Assembly: GCF_000473225.1 (NCBI RefSeq)
Contig: NZ_KI421509.1
Location: forward strand, 2,205,741 to 2,269,740
Direction: 5' to 3'
Origin: Sedimentitalea nanhaiensis DSM 24252
GTDB lineage: Bacteria > Pseudomonadota > Alphaproteobacteria > Rhodobacterales > Rhodobacteraceae
Length of the DNA stretch: 64,000 nt
Part shown: piece by piece, positions 30,843-39,722 of the stretch
Layout: each line of letters starts with the position of its first letter
Position numbering within the stretch: the first letter of the stretch is position 1
Translations under genes and position numbers: made by a program
The notes under the pieces: model-generated
Told to the model about the DNA's origin: nothing
The model's database searches: none
What the model saw: only the letters and a program-made list of their open reading frames with translations

Positions 30843-32186
30843 TCAGCGGTTCTCGGTCGCCAGCGCGGACAGCCCCTTGAGAATGTCGATCGCATAGGCC
30901 AGCTGATAATCCTGCTCGCGCAGTTCCGCCGCCTTCTCGGCCTTGGCGCGGTCTTCCTCGATCTGGCGCACCTCGTCCTCGGACAGGCTGTCGTTGTTCA
31001 GCCGCCCGCGCAGGTCGGCCTCGGACCGGCTCCGCGCGGATGTTGCCGCCTCGTCCTCTTCCTCGGTTGCGGGCTTGCGGCGCGGCTGGGCCACAACGAT
31101 GTCCGGGCTGACGCCCAGCGCCTGGATCGAGCGTCCCGACGGGGTGTAATAGCGCGCCGTGGTCAGCCGCATCGCCCCATCTCCGCGCAGCGGCATCACC
31201 GTCTGCACCGACCCCTTGCCAAAGCTCTTGGTGCCGACAACGATGGCGCGGCGATGGTCCTGCAACGCACCGGCAACGATCTCGGACGCCGAGGCAGAGC
31301 CGCCGTTGATCAGCACCACCATCGGCTTGCCACCGGTCAGATCGCCCGGCGTGGCATTGAACCGTTCGCCATCCGCAACGTTGCGGCCGCGGGTGCTGAC
31401 GATCTCGCCCTCATCCAGAAACGCATCCGACACCTTGATCGCCTGGGTCAGCAAACCGCCAGGATTGTTGCGCAAATCCAATACGATACCGTTGACATTC
31501 TCGGCCCCGCCCGCGGCCTCGATCTGCTCTTTCAACCCCGCTTCGAGGTTGGGCATGGTCTGATCGTTAAAGGTCGTGATCCGCAGCACCACGGTGTCGC
31601 CCTCGATGCGGGTGCGCACCGCCGTCAGCTTGATGGTGTCGCGAATGATCGACACGTCGAACGGTTCGCTCTCGCCTTCGCGCACCACGGTGATCACGAT
31701 TTCCGACCCCACCGGCCCGCGCATCAGGTCCACCGCCTTGTCCAGCGTCAGCCCCAACAGGCTCTCGCCATCCACATGGGTGATGAAGTCGCCCGACTCC
31801 ATTCCGGCCTCGTCCGCCGGGGTGCCATCGATCGGCGAAACCACCTTGACGAACCCGTCCTCCTGGGTGACCTCGATACCCAGACCGCCAAACTCGCCAC
31901 GGGTCTGCACCCGCATGTTGTCGGCGTCATCCGGCGACAGATAGCTGGAGTGTGGATCCAGCGAGGTCAGCATCCCGTCGATTGCGGCCTCGATCAGTTC
32001 GGCCTCGTCCACATCTTCGACATATTGCGCGCGGATGCGCTCGAAGATGTCGCCAAACAGGTCCAGCTGCTCGTAGACACTGGCGCTGCGCCCGTTTTCC
32101 TGTGCCAGCAACGGCCCTGCAATCTGGGTCGTTGCGACAATCCCCGCAACCGTGCCGCCCAGGGCGGCCATCACGAATTTCCTCAT
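30843..32186 (-). CDS. ctpA: Carboxyl-terminal processing protease (S41)
   Basis: A periplasmic serine/lysine protease. The 447-aa precursor has a signal sequence (1-28), a PDZ domain (about 95-170, GLGIEVTQEDGFVKVVSPIDG), and the catalytic core with DLRNNPGGLL, GGSASASEIVAGAL (serine within 297-301) and SFGKGSVQT (Lys324). A charged C-terminal tail (about 370-447) follows. It forms a unit with an EnvC-like protein and gpmI. CtpA proteases cut envelope proteins, often with peptidoglycan-enzyme partners; the neighbour EnvC-like gene fits that. Confidence 0.93.
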   Translation of the reverse strand: MRKFVMAALGGTVAGIVATTQIAGPLLAQENGRSASVYEQLDLFGDIFERIRAQYVEDVDEAELIEAAIDGMLTSLDPHSSYLSPDDADNMRVQTRGEFGGLGIEVTQEDGFVKVVSPIDGTPADEAGMESGDFITHVDGESLLGLTLDKAVDLMRGPVGSEIVITVVREGESEPFDVSIIRDTIKLTAVRTRIEGDTVVLRITTFNDQTMPNLEAGLKEQIEAAGGAENVNGIVLDLRNNPGGLLTQAIKVSDAFLDEGEIVSTRGRNVADGERFNATPGDLTGGKPMVVLINGGSASASEIVAGALQDHRRAIVVGTKSFGKGSVQTVMPLRGDGAMRLTTARYYTPSGRSIQALGVSPDIVVAQPRRKPATEEEDEAATSARSRSEADLRGRLNNDSLSEDEVRQIEEDRAKAEKAAELREQDYQLAYAIDILKGLSALATENR

Positions 32187-32192
32187 GCTCGT

Positions 32193-33326
32193 TTATCCAT
32201 CCTTATCGGTTCGGAACCACGTTTCCGGGTCCACCGGGCGTCCGTCCTCTCGCACTTCTATATAGAGCGTTTCTGAACGCTCAGCACCAGCGCCATCACC
32301 GCTAAGTGACAGAATTGCGCCGATTTCCGGTATTTCCCCGCCCATCAAACCCACCGGCGCACCGGCAGGCACCACCTGCCCGGTGTCGCCGAACACCTCG
32401 GCCAGGCCCGACAGCACAAACAACGTGTCCCGCTGCGGTTCTAGAATCACCACATTACCCAGGTCCAGAAGCGGCCCGCGATACCGGATCGTGGCCGCCG
32501 TGGGCGCGGTCACCAGCGCGCGCGGCCGGGTCGCCACCAGGATTCCGCTGCGCACAACGCCCGCTGCGTCCGCCTCGCCCGCGCGGTGCAACAGCAATCC
32601 CTGCACCGGCAGGGCCACCTCCCCTTTTTGCTCGTCGATTTCGGCATCGCTGGGCGGAATTGGGCTGCCCGAAATCTGCGACAACCCACTGGCAAACCCA
32701 TCCAGCGTTTCCACCGACGAGATCAGGATCGCGGTCCGCACCGGATCTTCGGTGAAACGGCGCGGCAAATCGGTGCGGTTGGCCACCGCTTTGCTCAGGT
32801 CCGCCCGCGCCTGCTGCACCCCCGCCAAGCCCTCTTGCAAAGTCGAGGCGGCGTTTTTCTGCAGCATTCGCAACGTCTGCACCTCTTGCAGGTCGCTGCG
32901 CAACTGGTCGGCACGGCCCTGCAGCGCCGGTGTCACCTCGGCTAGGATCATGCCTGACCGTGCGCTGCCCAAAGCCCCGGCGGGATGCAGCAACAGCACC
33001 GGCGGCGAGGCGGTTCCAATGGTCTGCAAGACCCCCAACAGGCGCGAAATCTCGCCCTCGCGGGCCTGCAACTGACGGCTCAACTGCGCCTCGCGCGTCG
33101 CGGCCTTTCGCAATCCGTCGCGCATCGCCACCAGCCCTGCCTCGTACGCCTGGATTGTCCCGGTCAAGGCCCGTACCCGGTCACGCGCGCTTTCGGCCTG
33201 TTGCAGCGAAACAGTCGCCTGTTCCAACTGGGCGACAGCCGCGCGCGCCGCACTGGCCGGATCGCTTTGTGCAATCGCGGATTCCGCCCACATCACTGCG
33301 GCAATCAGGGCAGAGCGTGTTATCAT
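32193..33326 (-). CDS. EnvC-like murein hydrolase activator with degenerate LytM/M23 domain
   Basis: A 377-aa periplasmic protein: a signal peptide (1-19), a long coiled coil (about 20-190, rich in Ala, Gln, Arg and Leu), and a C-terminal LytM-like domain from about 235. The domain keeps the shape of M23 proteins (GEVALPVQGLLLHRAGEAD, TAATIRYRGPLLDLGNVVIL) but lacks the HxxxD and HxH zinc ligands, as in EnvC/NlpD regulators that activate amidases instead of cutting peptidoglycan. It overlaps the gpmI stop by 4 bases and precedes ctpA by 6 bases, so all three should be co-expressed. Confidence 0.82.
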   Translation of the reverse strand: MITRSALIAAVMWAESAIAQSDPASAARAAVAQLEQATVSLQQAESARDRVRALTGTIQAYEAGLVAMRDGLRKAATREAQLSRQLQAREGEISRLLGVLQTIGTASPPVLLLHPAGALGSARSGMILAEVTPALQGRADQLRSDLQEVQTLRMLQKNAASTLQEGLAGVQQARADLSKAVANRTDLPRRFTEDPVRTAILISSVETLDGFASGLSQISGSPIPPSDAEIDEQKGEVALPVQGLLLHRAGEADAAGVVRSGILVATRPRALVTAPTAATIRYRGPLLDLGNVVILEPQRDTLFVLSGLAEVFGDTGQVVPAGAPVGLMGGEIPEIGAILSLSGDGAGAERSETLYIEVREDGRPVDPETWFRTDKDG

Positions 33327-34840
33327 CCGATCAGGCTCTCTCCGGTCATTTCCGGCGGTTTCGGAAGGGCCATCAGGTCAAGGATCGTGGGGGCCAGATC
33401 GCTCAGCCGCCCATCTCGCATCCGCGCTCCCTCGGGTCCGCCGACCAACGCCACCGGCACCGGGTTCAGCGTATGCGCCGTATGCGGCCCGCCGGTTTCG
33501 GGATCGACCATCACCTCGCAATTGCCGTGATCGGCGGTCACGATCATCGCGCCCCCAACCTGGCGCAGCGCGGCCACCACCTGTCCCAAACCCCGATCCA
33601 CAGCCTCGCAGGCCTTGATCGCGGCATCCAGATCACCGGTGTGTCCCACCATGTCGGGGTTGGCGTAGTTGGTCACGATCAGATCGTAACCGCCGTGGAT
33701 TGCCTGCACGAACTGCTCGGTAACCTCGTCCGCCGACATCTCCGGCTGCAGATCATAGGTGGCCACCTTGGGCGATGGCGCCATGTAACGATCCTCGCCC
33801 GTCTCCGGCACCTCTTTGCCGCCGTTCAGGAAAAACGTGACATGGGGGTATTTCTCGGTCTCGGCCAGGCGGAACTGGCGCTTGCCCTGCGCCGCAACCC
33901 ATGCCCCCAGCGTATTGACGATCTCGGCCTTGGGATAGACCGTGGTCATATAGGTCGAATGACAGTCGGAATAGTCCACCATACCCAGAAACGCCGCCAG
34001 TCCGGGCCGTTGCCCAGTGTCGAACCCGTCAAAATCGGGCTGCCCGATCGCCGCCAGGATCTCACGCGCCCGGTCGGCCCGAAAGTTGAGACAGAACACC
34101 CCATCCCCATCGCGCACTCCGTCAAAATCACCAATCACGGTGGGGCTGATGAATTCGTCGGTTTCGCCGCGCCCATAGGCGGCGCTGATCGCGTCATCGG
34201 CCGTGGCGGCATGCCTCCCCTGCCCCCGGACCATCGCCTTGTACGCCGCGCCAACCCGCTCCCAGCGATTGTCGCGATCCATGGCAAAATACCGCCCCGA
34301 AACGGTGACGATGCGCGCCCCTTCTGGCAGGCGCCCGGCCAATTCCTCAAGGTAGCCCATGACCGATTTCGGCGCCACATCGCGCCCGTCGGTGATCGCG
34401 TGCAGCGCCACCGGCACCCCGGCCTGCGTGATGGCGGTAGCGGCAGCGACGATATGGTTCAGATGCCCATGCACCCCGCCATCCGACACCAGCCCCAGAA
34501 GATGCGCCGTGCCGCCGCCGACCTTGAGGCGCTCGGTGAACTCCAGCAGAGCCGGGTTCTGAAAGAAACTTCCGTCCTCGACCGCCAGGTCGATCTGCCC
34601 CAGATCCATCGCAACGACGCGACCCGCGCCGATATTGGTGTGACCGACCTCGGAATTGCCCATCTGCCCGCGCGGCAGTCCCACATCCGGACCATGGGTG
34701 ATCAGCCGTGCGTGGGGTCCGATCTGCATGATGGCATCGAAATTCGGCGTCTGCGCCAGCGCGGGCGCGTTGGCGGCGCGGTCCTCGGACAGCCCCCAGC
34801 CGTCCAGAATGCACAATACAACAGGCTTTGGGACGGGCAT
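33323..34840 (-). CDS. gpmI: 2,3-bisphosphoglycerate-independent phosphoglycerate mutase
   Basis: Interconverts 3- and 2-phosphoglycerate with two Mn ions and a phosphoserine. The 505-aa protein has the metal site CILDGWG (Asp13), the nucleophile GNSEVGH (Ser63), AITDGRDVAPKS, and the late IVTNYANPDMVGHTG and TADHGNCE metal ligands. It heads the gpmI / EnvC-like / ctpA unit. Confidence 0.96.
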   Translation of the reverse strand: MPVPKPVVLCILDGWGLSEDRAANAPALAQTPNFDAIMQIGPHARLITHGPDVGLPRGQMGNSEVGHTNIGAGRVVAMDLGQIDLAVEDGSFFQNPALLEFTERLKVGGGTAHLLGLVSDGGVHGHLNHIVAAATAITQAGVPVALHAITDGRDVAPKSVMGYLEELAGRLPEGARIVTVSGRYFAMDRDNRWERVGAAYKAMVRGQGRHAATADDAISAAYGRGETDEFISPTVIGDFDGVRDGDGVFCLNFRADRAREILAAIGQPDFDGFDTGQRPGLAAFLGMVDYSDCHSTYMTTVYPKAEIVNTLGAWVAAQGKRQFRLAETEKYPHVTFFLNGGKEVPETGEDRYMAPSPKVATYDLQPEMSADEVTEQFVQAIHGGYDLIVTNYANPDMVGHTGDLDAAIKACEAVDRGLGQVVAALRQVGGAMIVTADHGNCEVMVDPETGGPHTAHTLNPVPVALVGGPEGARMRDGRLSDLAPTILDLMALPKPPEMTGESLIG

Positions 34841-35361
34841 GATCTACTCCAAAGGGTTTTTGCTCGCCGCCTTCTACCCCTTGCGCCCGTCGGGGTGAAC
34901 CGGTTTTCCAGCAGCTGTGCCGACGGCGTTCACCCGGTTTGATACTGATTGGAAATGTCAAATGGTTTCAATGGCTGGGTTTGCAGGATGCGGATAATTT
35001 TGGCCCACACCCACAGCATTCGTCAAACACGGGCTTAGAGGGGGTCAAAACTGTCTACTCCTCTTGTTTCGGCCTGTGAACCTCGCCGAGCGCATCGGTC
35101 ACCCCCCTGCGAGGACCGGCACGAGCTGCGGGCTTTCGCGCTTGCGAGAAGCGACCGAATGCCCCCTGTCGGTTGTCGAAAAGACCGCGAGTCAGATCCC
35201 ACCAGAACGCCGCGTCGCAACCGCGCGCGGCACCAGCGGCTCCATAAGACCCGTCCCCATCCGCGATCCCCGAGGTCTGCGAGGCACTTCCGGTATCAAG
35301 CCGGCTAAAAAGGGCTATCAAACTGGGTGATATCCAACCTGTCCGGGCAGAACGCACATGT

Positions 35362-35379
35362 CCCGTGGTGCGCCACGGG
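35362..35379. repeat. Short inverted repeat
   Basis: CCCGTGG and CCACGGG arms with a TGCG loop. Possible terminator or regulatory hairpin; no U-run on either side. Confidence 0.3.
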
Positions 35380-35462
35380 CGCATTGCGGCCCCCTTTCAC
35401 CGATACAGACCTGTGTTGCTTAAGTGTTTACAAGCAGGCCAATCCGTTCATGGGTTTTGGCC

Positions 35463-35482
35463 CGGCTTTGTCACGAAAGCCG
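35463..35482 (-). terminator. Candidate terminator of the 17-gene operon
   Basis: CGGCTTT and AAAGCCG arms around a 6-base loop, extendable by CCCGG/CCGGG outside. It lies 8 bases after the stop of the last gene (RraA family). No clear U-run. Confidence 0.4.
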
Positions 35483-35489
35483 TTCCGGG

Positions 35490-36185
35490 TCAGGTGCGGG
35501 CCTTTTCAAACGCAGACCAAGCGGCTTCGAAAGCCGCAAAATCGAACCCCTCCCGGCGGGCCGGTTCCAGCACCAGTTTTTCGGTCTCCAGCAACCGAAG
35601 AATAGCCCCCTCCAGCACCGGCAACAGATCGTTCGGAACCACCAGCGCACCATGACGGTCGGCATGCACCAGGTCTCCATCGGCCACTGTCAGACCGAAG
35701 ATGTTCACCGGTGTGCCCAGGTCCCGAACGTGAACGAAACCGTGGCTGGGTCCGATCGAGCCTGCAATCACCGCAAACCCGTCCGGCAGGTCGCCCAAAT
35801 CACGCATCACCCCGTTGGTGAGCGCGCCCGACATGCCGAACCCCTTGTGAATCGTAGTGTTGATCTCGCCCCAATAGGCACCGATACAATTCGGAAAATC
35901 TACATCCTCAATCACCGCAACGGACGGCTTCGGAGCCTCTGCCATCCGGCGATAGTATTCCATTCTTCGGACGCGGATCACGTCGGGCGCCTCTTGCGGC
36001 GGCGCGAGGGCAGCGATCGTGGCCGTGACCGCAAAACCCACCACGGCCCCCGCGTCTTGATCGCTGCACAGCATCGTTCCGCGGGTGAAACGATTGAAAC
36101 CACGCTTGCCCTGGGCCACCTCGATGGCGTTGCAGACGGTCGGTGTATCGACCCTGCGCAATAGCGCGAGCAATGAATCGGTCAT
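35490..36185 (-). CDS. RraA-family protein (demethylmenaquinone methyltransferase-like / aldolase-like)
   Basis: A 231-aa member of the RraA / HMG-aldolase superfamily, whose enzymes (for example 4-hydroxy-4-methyl-2-oxoglutarate aldolase) cleave 2-oxo acids. Seen: TPTVCNAIEVAQG, FGMSGALTNGVMRDLGDLP (equivalent to the G.(G/D)G..RD motif) and DLVHADRHGALVVP. The ATG at 36,185 is one base from the stop of the upstream hydrolase gene. In this operon it would suit the last steps of breaking down an oxo-acid intermediate; that is inference. Confidence 0.82.
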   Translation of the reverse strand: MTDSLLALLRRVDTPTVCNAIEVAQGKRGFNRFTRGTMLCSDQDAGAVVGFAVTATIAALAPPQEAPDVIRVRRMEYYRRMAEAPKPSVAVIEDVDFPNCIGAYWGEINTTIHKGFGMSGALTNGVMRDLGDLPDGFAVIAGSIGPSHGFVHVRDLGTPVNIFGLTVADGDLVHADRHGALVVPNDLLPVLEGAILRLLETEKLVLEPARREGFDFAAFEAAWSAFEKART

Positions 36186-36186
36186 G

Positions 36187-36879
36187 TCAGGCCTCCAGCC
36201 AACGGCGCAGCGCCGCATTGGTTGTTTCGGGTTGTTCAAGCGTCGGCAGATGGCCGGCGTTCTCGACGATTTCCAGCACCGCGTTGGGCAACAGCGACGC
36301 CATCAATTCGTGCCTCTGCACCGGACAGAGTGCGTCGTCACGCCCACACAGCACCAGCGACGGCCCGCCAAATGTGTGCAGCGTGCCCTGCTGATCCGGA
36401 CGGGTTTGCAGCGCCCGCGACTGGCGGATAAACACCGCACCGCCGATCGTTTCAGCCATCGCCATGCACAGATCCAGGATCGCGTCGCGCCGGGGGCCAC
36501 CGGTCAGATAATTCGGCGTCATCTCGTCACGCATGACGCCGCACAATCCACCGGCACGCACCTTGGCGATCTGCGGTTCGCGCCGCGCCTTGACCTCGTC
36601 GGTCTCGGCCAACGGGTTGGTATCCAACAGCGCCAGCCGCTCAACCCGTTCCGGTGCCTGACGCAATACCTCCATCGCCACGATGCCCCCCATGCTGAGC
36701 CCGGCCAGTGCAAACCTGTCCGGCGTCCAGGACAGGATATCGGCGGCAAGCGCGGCCACCGTATCGTGATCGTTGATCGGCGCGAGTATGATGGGCATAT
36801 CGGCCGAAAAACTGTCGATCTGCGGGCCGAACAGGCGCGCGTCACACATCATGCCGGGGATCAGAACAAGCGGGATCAT
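36187..36879 (-). CDS. Alpha/beta hydrolase
   Basis: A 230-aa small esterase/lactonase-type hydrolase. Oxyanion region VLIPGMMCDARLFGPQ, nucleophile GLSMGGIVAMEV (Ser62), acid in LVLCGRDDALCP and histidine in VENAGHLPTLEQPE are all in place, so it should be active. This type resembles 3-oxoadipate enol-lactonases and carboxylesterases; lactone opening would suit a catabolic operon. Spacing to the RraA gene is one base. Confidence 0.85.
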   Translation of the reverse strand: MIPLVLIPGMMCDARLFGPQIDSFSADMPIILAPINDHDTVAALAADILSWTPDRFALAGLSMGGIVAMEVLRQAPERVERLALLDTNPLAETDEVKARREPQIAKVRAGGLCGVMRDEMTPNYLTGGPRRDAILDLCMAMAETIGGAVFIRQSRALQTRPDQQGTLHTFGGPSLVLCGRDDALCPVQRHELMASLLPNAVLEIVENAGHLPTLEQPETTNAALRRWLEA

Positions 36880-36965
36880 GACGTCATCGCGCTGAGTTTG
36901 GCCAAGGCGACTGCGCAGGGTTTCGCGTCAGGCACGATGCCGATTTGGGGGGTGCTGGCGAACAT
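36876..36965 (-). CDS. Possible 29-aa ORF coupled to the hydrolase gene
   Basis: Between the methyltransferase stop and the hydrolase start, an ATG at 36,965 opens 29 codons (MFASTPQIGIVPDAKPCAVA then LAKLSAMTS) ending in an ATGA overlap with the hydrolase start. It may be a leader peptide coupling translation, a remnant of a lost gene, or chance. Confidence 0.25.
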   Translation of the reverse strand: MFASTPQIGIVPDAKPCAVALAKLSAMTS

Positions 36966-36968
36966 GAG

Positions 36969-37592
36969 TCACTCTCTATCCTTGCGCGCCATCATGACGC
37001 TGTGTCTGTCGCAATCCGGGTCTTCGGCCAGAAAGCCGGTCAACCGCAATCCTTGATCCTCAAGCAGCGCCACGTATTCGGCGGGTGACAGGCTGGCGTG
37101 ATAGACAGGCTGACCAGCAAAGGTGCCCGATCTTTCGCCATCCTCTGGGCCAACTGTGAAGATCAGCGATCCGCCAACCCTGAGATGCCGCGCCATGCGA
37201 CGGATGGTGGTGCGCTGTTCCTGCGCCCTAAGGTGAAAAAAGCTGTCCCAGGCGATGATCCCGTCGAAGGCTTCGCCCAGATCAAGTTCGCGCATATCCC
37301 CCTGCCGCCAGTCCCCATCGGGCCAGCGTCCACGCGCGATATCAAGCATCGCCCCGGCGATATCGACACCGGTCACGCGAAACCCTTCGGCGATGAACCA
37401 GCGCGCGATGGGCTCTCCCGCGCCACAGCCCAAATCCAGAACACGGCCACCAGCGGGCAAACAGGCGGTGAACCGCGCCAACCAGCGCGCTTCGAACAAG
37501 GCGCGCGACCTCTGGGCATCGTAGGCTGCGGCTTTCTGTTCATATACATCGCGGGTATTCTGCGCGAGCGTTCCGATTTCGGACTGTGGCAT
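36969..37592 (-). CDS. Class I SAM-dependent methyltransferase
   Basis: A 207-aa methyltransferase. The SAM motif is VLDLGCGAGEPIARWF, then VTGVDIAGAMLDIARGRW (Asp for ribose), and FDGIIAWDSFFHL. The start at 37,592 has AAAGG at good spacing; the in-frame ATG two codons earlier lies too close to that site. The N-terminal helix (NTRDVYEQKAAAYDAQRSR) is typical of small-molecule methyltransferases. The substrate is unknown; its position suggests it modifies or detoxifies an intermediate of this pathway. Confidence 0.85.
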   Translation of the reverse strand: MPQSEIGTLAQNTRDVYEQKAAAYDAQRSRALFEARWLARFTACLPAGGRVLDLGCGAGEPIARWFIAEGFRVTGVDIAGAMLDIARGRWPDGDWRQGDMRELDLGEAFDGIIAWDSFFHLRAQEQRTTIRRMARHLRVGGSLIFTVGPEDGERSGTFAGQPVYHASLSPAEYVALLEDQGLRLTGFLAEDPDCDRHSVMMARKDRE

Positions 37593-37699
37593 GGGCATCC
37601 TTTTGCCAAGCGGCGGTTTCGATGAAGAATCGGCCGGGCCGAACCTTGTGATCAAAGGTGCGATGGGTCCGATTGCACCTGAAATCTCGTCGCCTGAGG

Positions 37700-38665
37700 T
37701 CAGCCGAGCCAGGTTGGCCCGGCGCGATCCCCGGTTGCGACGACATGATACAGCGCGGCTTCGCCTGTCATCGACGGAACCGCGCTGTGGGCCAGGCCTT
37801 CCGGCACGCTCATCGTATCGCCGGGGGCCAGCGTCGCGCTGCCGCCATCCCAGTCGACACGCCAATGTCCTTTCACCGGCATCAGCACCGAAGGTTTGTC
37901 GTGGCTGTGTTTCTTGTCCGTGGCGCTGGCGCGGGTGATGAAATCGACCTCGAATCCGGGCTTGTCGCGGATCAGGCCCTGTTCACCGATCACATTGACC
38001 GGAGTCCGGTCGGCGATGGCCACCATGTCCCAATACCGCCGCACATAACCGCCGATCACTTCTTTGGCTGACGGTTCGGGGATCGTGGCCAGTTCCTCTT
38101 CGGTCAAAAGCGGCATCGGTTTCACCCCCTCGGGCAGAGACTGGCCTTTTTTGCTGTCGTAAAGCTTGCCATTATCACCCAGAATCAGGCCGTGATCCTT
38201 GGCATCTTCGATCACTTGCGGAGCCCAGAGAACACCACCGCCGGCATCGTCCCCACCCAGAACGGCCATGATCATCCCGTAGTCGGTACCGACGTTTTCA
38301 AAACCGCGGAACAGGTTGGTCGGGATATTGAAGATATCCCCTTCTTCCAGAACCGTTTCTCCAGCGTCGCCCCACCGCCCCCAAAAGAACCGCCACCGGC
38401 CCTTGAGGACAAAGAATACCTCGGCGGTACGGTGGTTGTGCAGGCTGTTGCGGCATTTCGGCGGCTGCCCGGCAGCACCGATGTTGAAGCCGTGCGGGAT
38501 ATCGATGTGCACATGCTGATCCGGGCTTTCCGAGACGCCGCCGCCGATGATGGTGAAATTCTCTTTCTGATCACTTCCCGGCGTATGGGCGTCGATAAAG
38601 GCCGTCCTGCACGGTTGCAGATCGCCATAGCGAACGATGCGGTTTTCCATGTCGTCTGGTGTCAT
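37700..38665 (-). CDS. Bicupin protein
   Basis: A 321-aa protein with two cupin barrels. The first has NSLHNHRTAEVFFVLKGRWRF (HxH and Glu, metal ligands) and EEGDIFNIPTNLFRGFENVG; the second has KKHSHDKPSVLMPVKGHWRV and LAPGDTMSVPEGLAHSAV. Bicupins of this size include dioxygenases (gentisate type), oxalate decarboxylases and sugar isomerase-like proteins. The ATG at 38,665 follows GGAGAAG; a longer frame adds 12 residues. Its substrate is not evident. It sits between a SnoaL-like gene and a methyltransferase gene. Confidence 0.82.
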   Translation of the reverse strand: MTPDDMENRIVRYGDLQPCRTAFIDAHTPGSDQKENFTIIGGGVSESPDQHVHIDIPHGFNIGAAGQPPKCRNSLHNHRTAEVFFVLKGRWRFFWGRWGDAGETVLEEGDIFNIPTNLFRGFENVGTDYGMIMAVLGGDDAGGGVLWAPQVIEDAKDHGLILGDNGKLYDSKKGQSLPEGVKPMPLLTEEELATIPEPSAKEVIGGYVRRYWDMVAIADRTPVNVIGEQGLIRDKPGFEVDFITRASATDKKHSHDKPSVLMPVKGHWRVDWDGGSATLAPGDTMSVPEGLAHSAVPSMTGEAALYHVVATGDRAGPTWLG

Positions 38666-38753
38666 GTCTCTTCTCCGAGTGGTCTGAGCGGGCGGCGGCA
38701 ATTTTCCAAACGCCCCAGGTTATCTGGTTCTGTCCCGTGCCGGTTGGACGCGA

Positions 38754-39722
38754 TCATCCGGTTTGCAGGATGATCTGCTTCCAAAGCGCTGTTTCATCGT
38801 AAAGCGTATATTCCCGCCGCAGCCCCCAAGGGCCGAATTCAGCGTGGCTCATGCCCATGATGTGCACGCGCTTGCCGGTCGGACGACCGAAGCTGCCCCA
38901 GCCGTCATGCGTGCCATCCAACGACCAGCGCAGCGCGGCGCGGGGCGACATCATCGGATCGTCGCGCCCAATCACATGATGTATTCTGAATTCCGCATTG
39001 GGAAACGAAGCGCGCAGCCCCAACCAGTGCTGATCGACCCCATCATGGGACACAGCAGTGACGCCGCCGGGATATTCACCGGTCACCGCACGGTCGTATT
39101 CCTGCGGGATCACTGTGAAATCGGCCTTCATCATCCGGGTCAGGATATCGGCATACTTTTGACCCCACTCATTGTCGTTGCCGCGCCCCGTGTAGGGGCC
39201 CGCCACATCGTTTTCGGGCAGATATGGCTTGACGCAATGCTCTGCCCCGCCTTCCCGCTCGATCAAATCGCGGGCATAGTCGGCAGGTTCCCAGCCCAGT
39301 TGGCGCACAATCGCACCCTGGTCGCGCACCAACCATTCGTCAGTGATCCGGTTCTCACTGGCATAGCAGTCGGCGATAATCCGGTACCGCAGCTTCTTGC
39401 CGGTGGGCGCACCATACACGCCGGGGTTGGAATGGGTGGCCATCGACAGCAACCGGTGCGAGCTGAGAAACCCGTCATCATTGCCCTCGCACCAGATCAC
39501 ATCCTCGCCCAAGAGCGTGCGATCGGGAAATTCCGCCAGCGTCGCCATGGTGGCCGCAACGACGTTCTTGTTACCGATGACGATCGAGGACGGAGAGCGC
39601 ACTGGCATCGTGTCGCCATAGTAGTGATCGAGCGTGGCAATGCCGCGATCCTCCCAGATCTCCTTGGTGATGCCGATGATGTAATCGGGGAAATCTTTCC
39701 ACCTGGCGTCAAAGCCCTTCAT
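38754..39722 (-). CDS. Two-domain SnoaL-like (ester-cyclase/NTF2-fold) protein, diverged member
   Basis: A 322-aa protein with two SnoaL-like halves. The first half includes the early WKDFPDYIIGITKEIWEDRG and GKKLRYRIIADCYASENRITDEW; the second includes VDQHWLGLRASFPNAEFRIH and FGRPTGKRVHIMGMSHAEFG. SnoaL-like proteins are cone-shaped alpha+beta barrels that bind small polar or cyclic substrates; some are aldol cyclases, hydratases or isomerases, others do not catalyse. It overlaps the lacI-type gene stop by 4 bases. It is the most diverged of four such proteins in this cluster. Confidence 0.8.
   Translation of the reverse strand: MKGFDARWKDFPDYIIGITKEIWEDRGIATLDHYYGDTMPVRSPSSIVIGNKNVVAATMATLAEFPDRTLLGEDVIWCEGNDDGFLSSHRLLSMATHSNPGVYGAPTGKKLRYRIIADCYASENRITDEWLVRDQGAIVRQLGWEPADYARDLIEREGGAEHCVKPYLPENDVAGPYTGRGNDNEWGQKYADILTRMMKADFTVIPQEYDRAVTGEYPGGVTAVSHDGVDQHWLGLRASFPNAEFRIHHVIGRDDPMMSPRAALRWSLDGTHDGWGSFGRPTGKRVHIMGMSHAEFGPWGLRREYTLYDETALWKQIILQTG

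Larger units (their letters stand above)
34841..35489. other. Gene-poor spacer with hairpins
   Basis: A 650-base region between gpmI and the RraA-family gene. A minus-strand frame (35,055-35,384) and plus-strand frames exist but lack ribosome binding sites and recognisable families. The ending of the long operon is expected near 35,460-35,490. Decayed coding sequence is possible around 35,060-35,330. Confidence 0.4.

Noticed and set aside
35055-35384. A 109-codon minus-strand frame after the operon
   Set aside because: No ribosome binding site, Arg/Ala/Gly-rich, and no family that I can recognise; left as possible decayed sequence.
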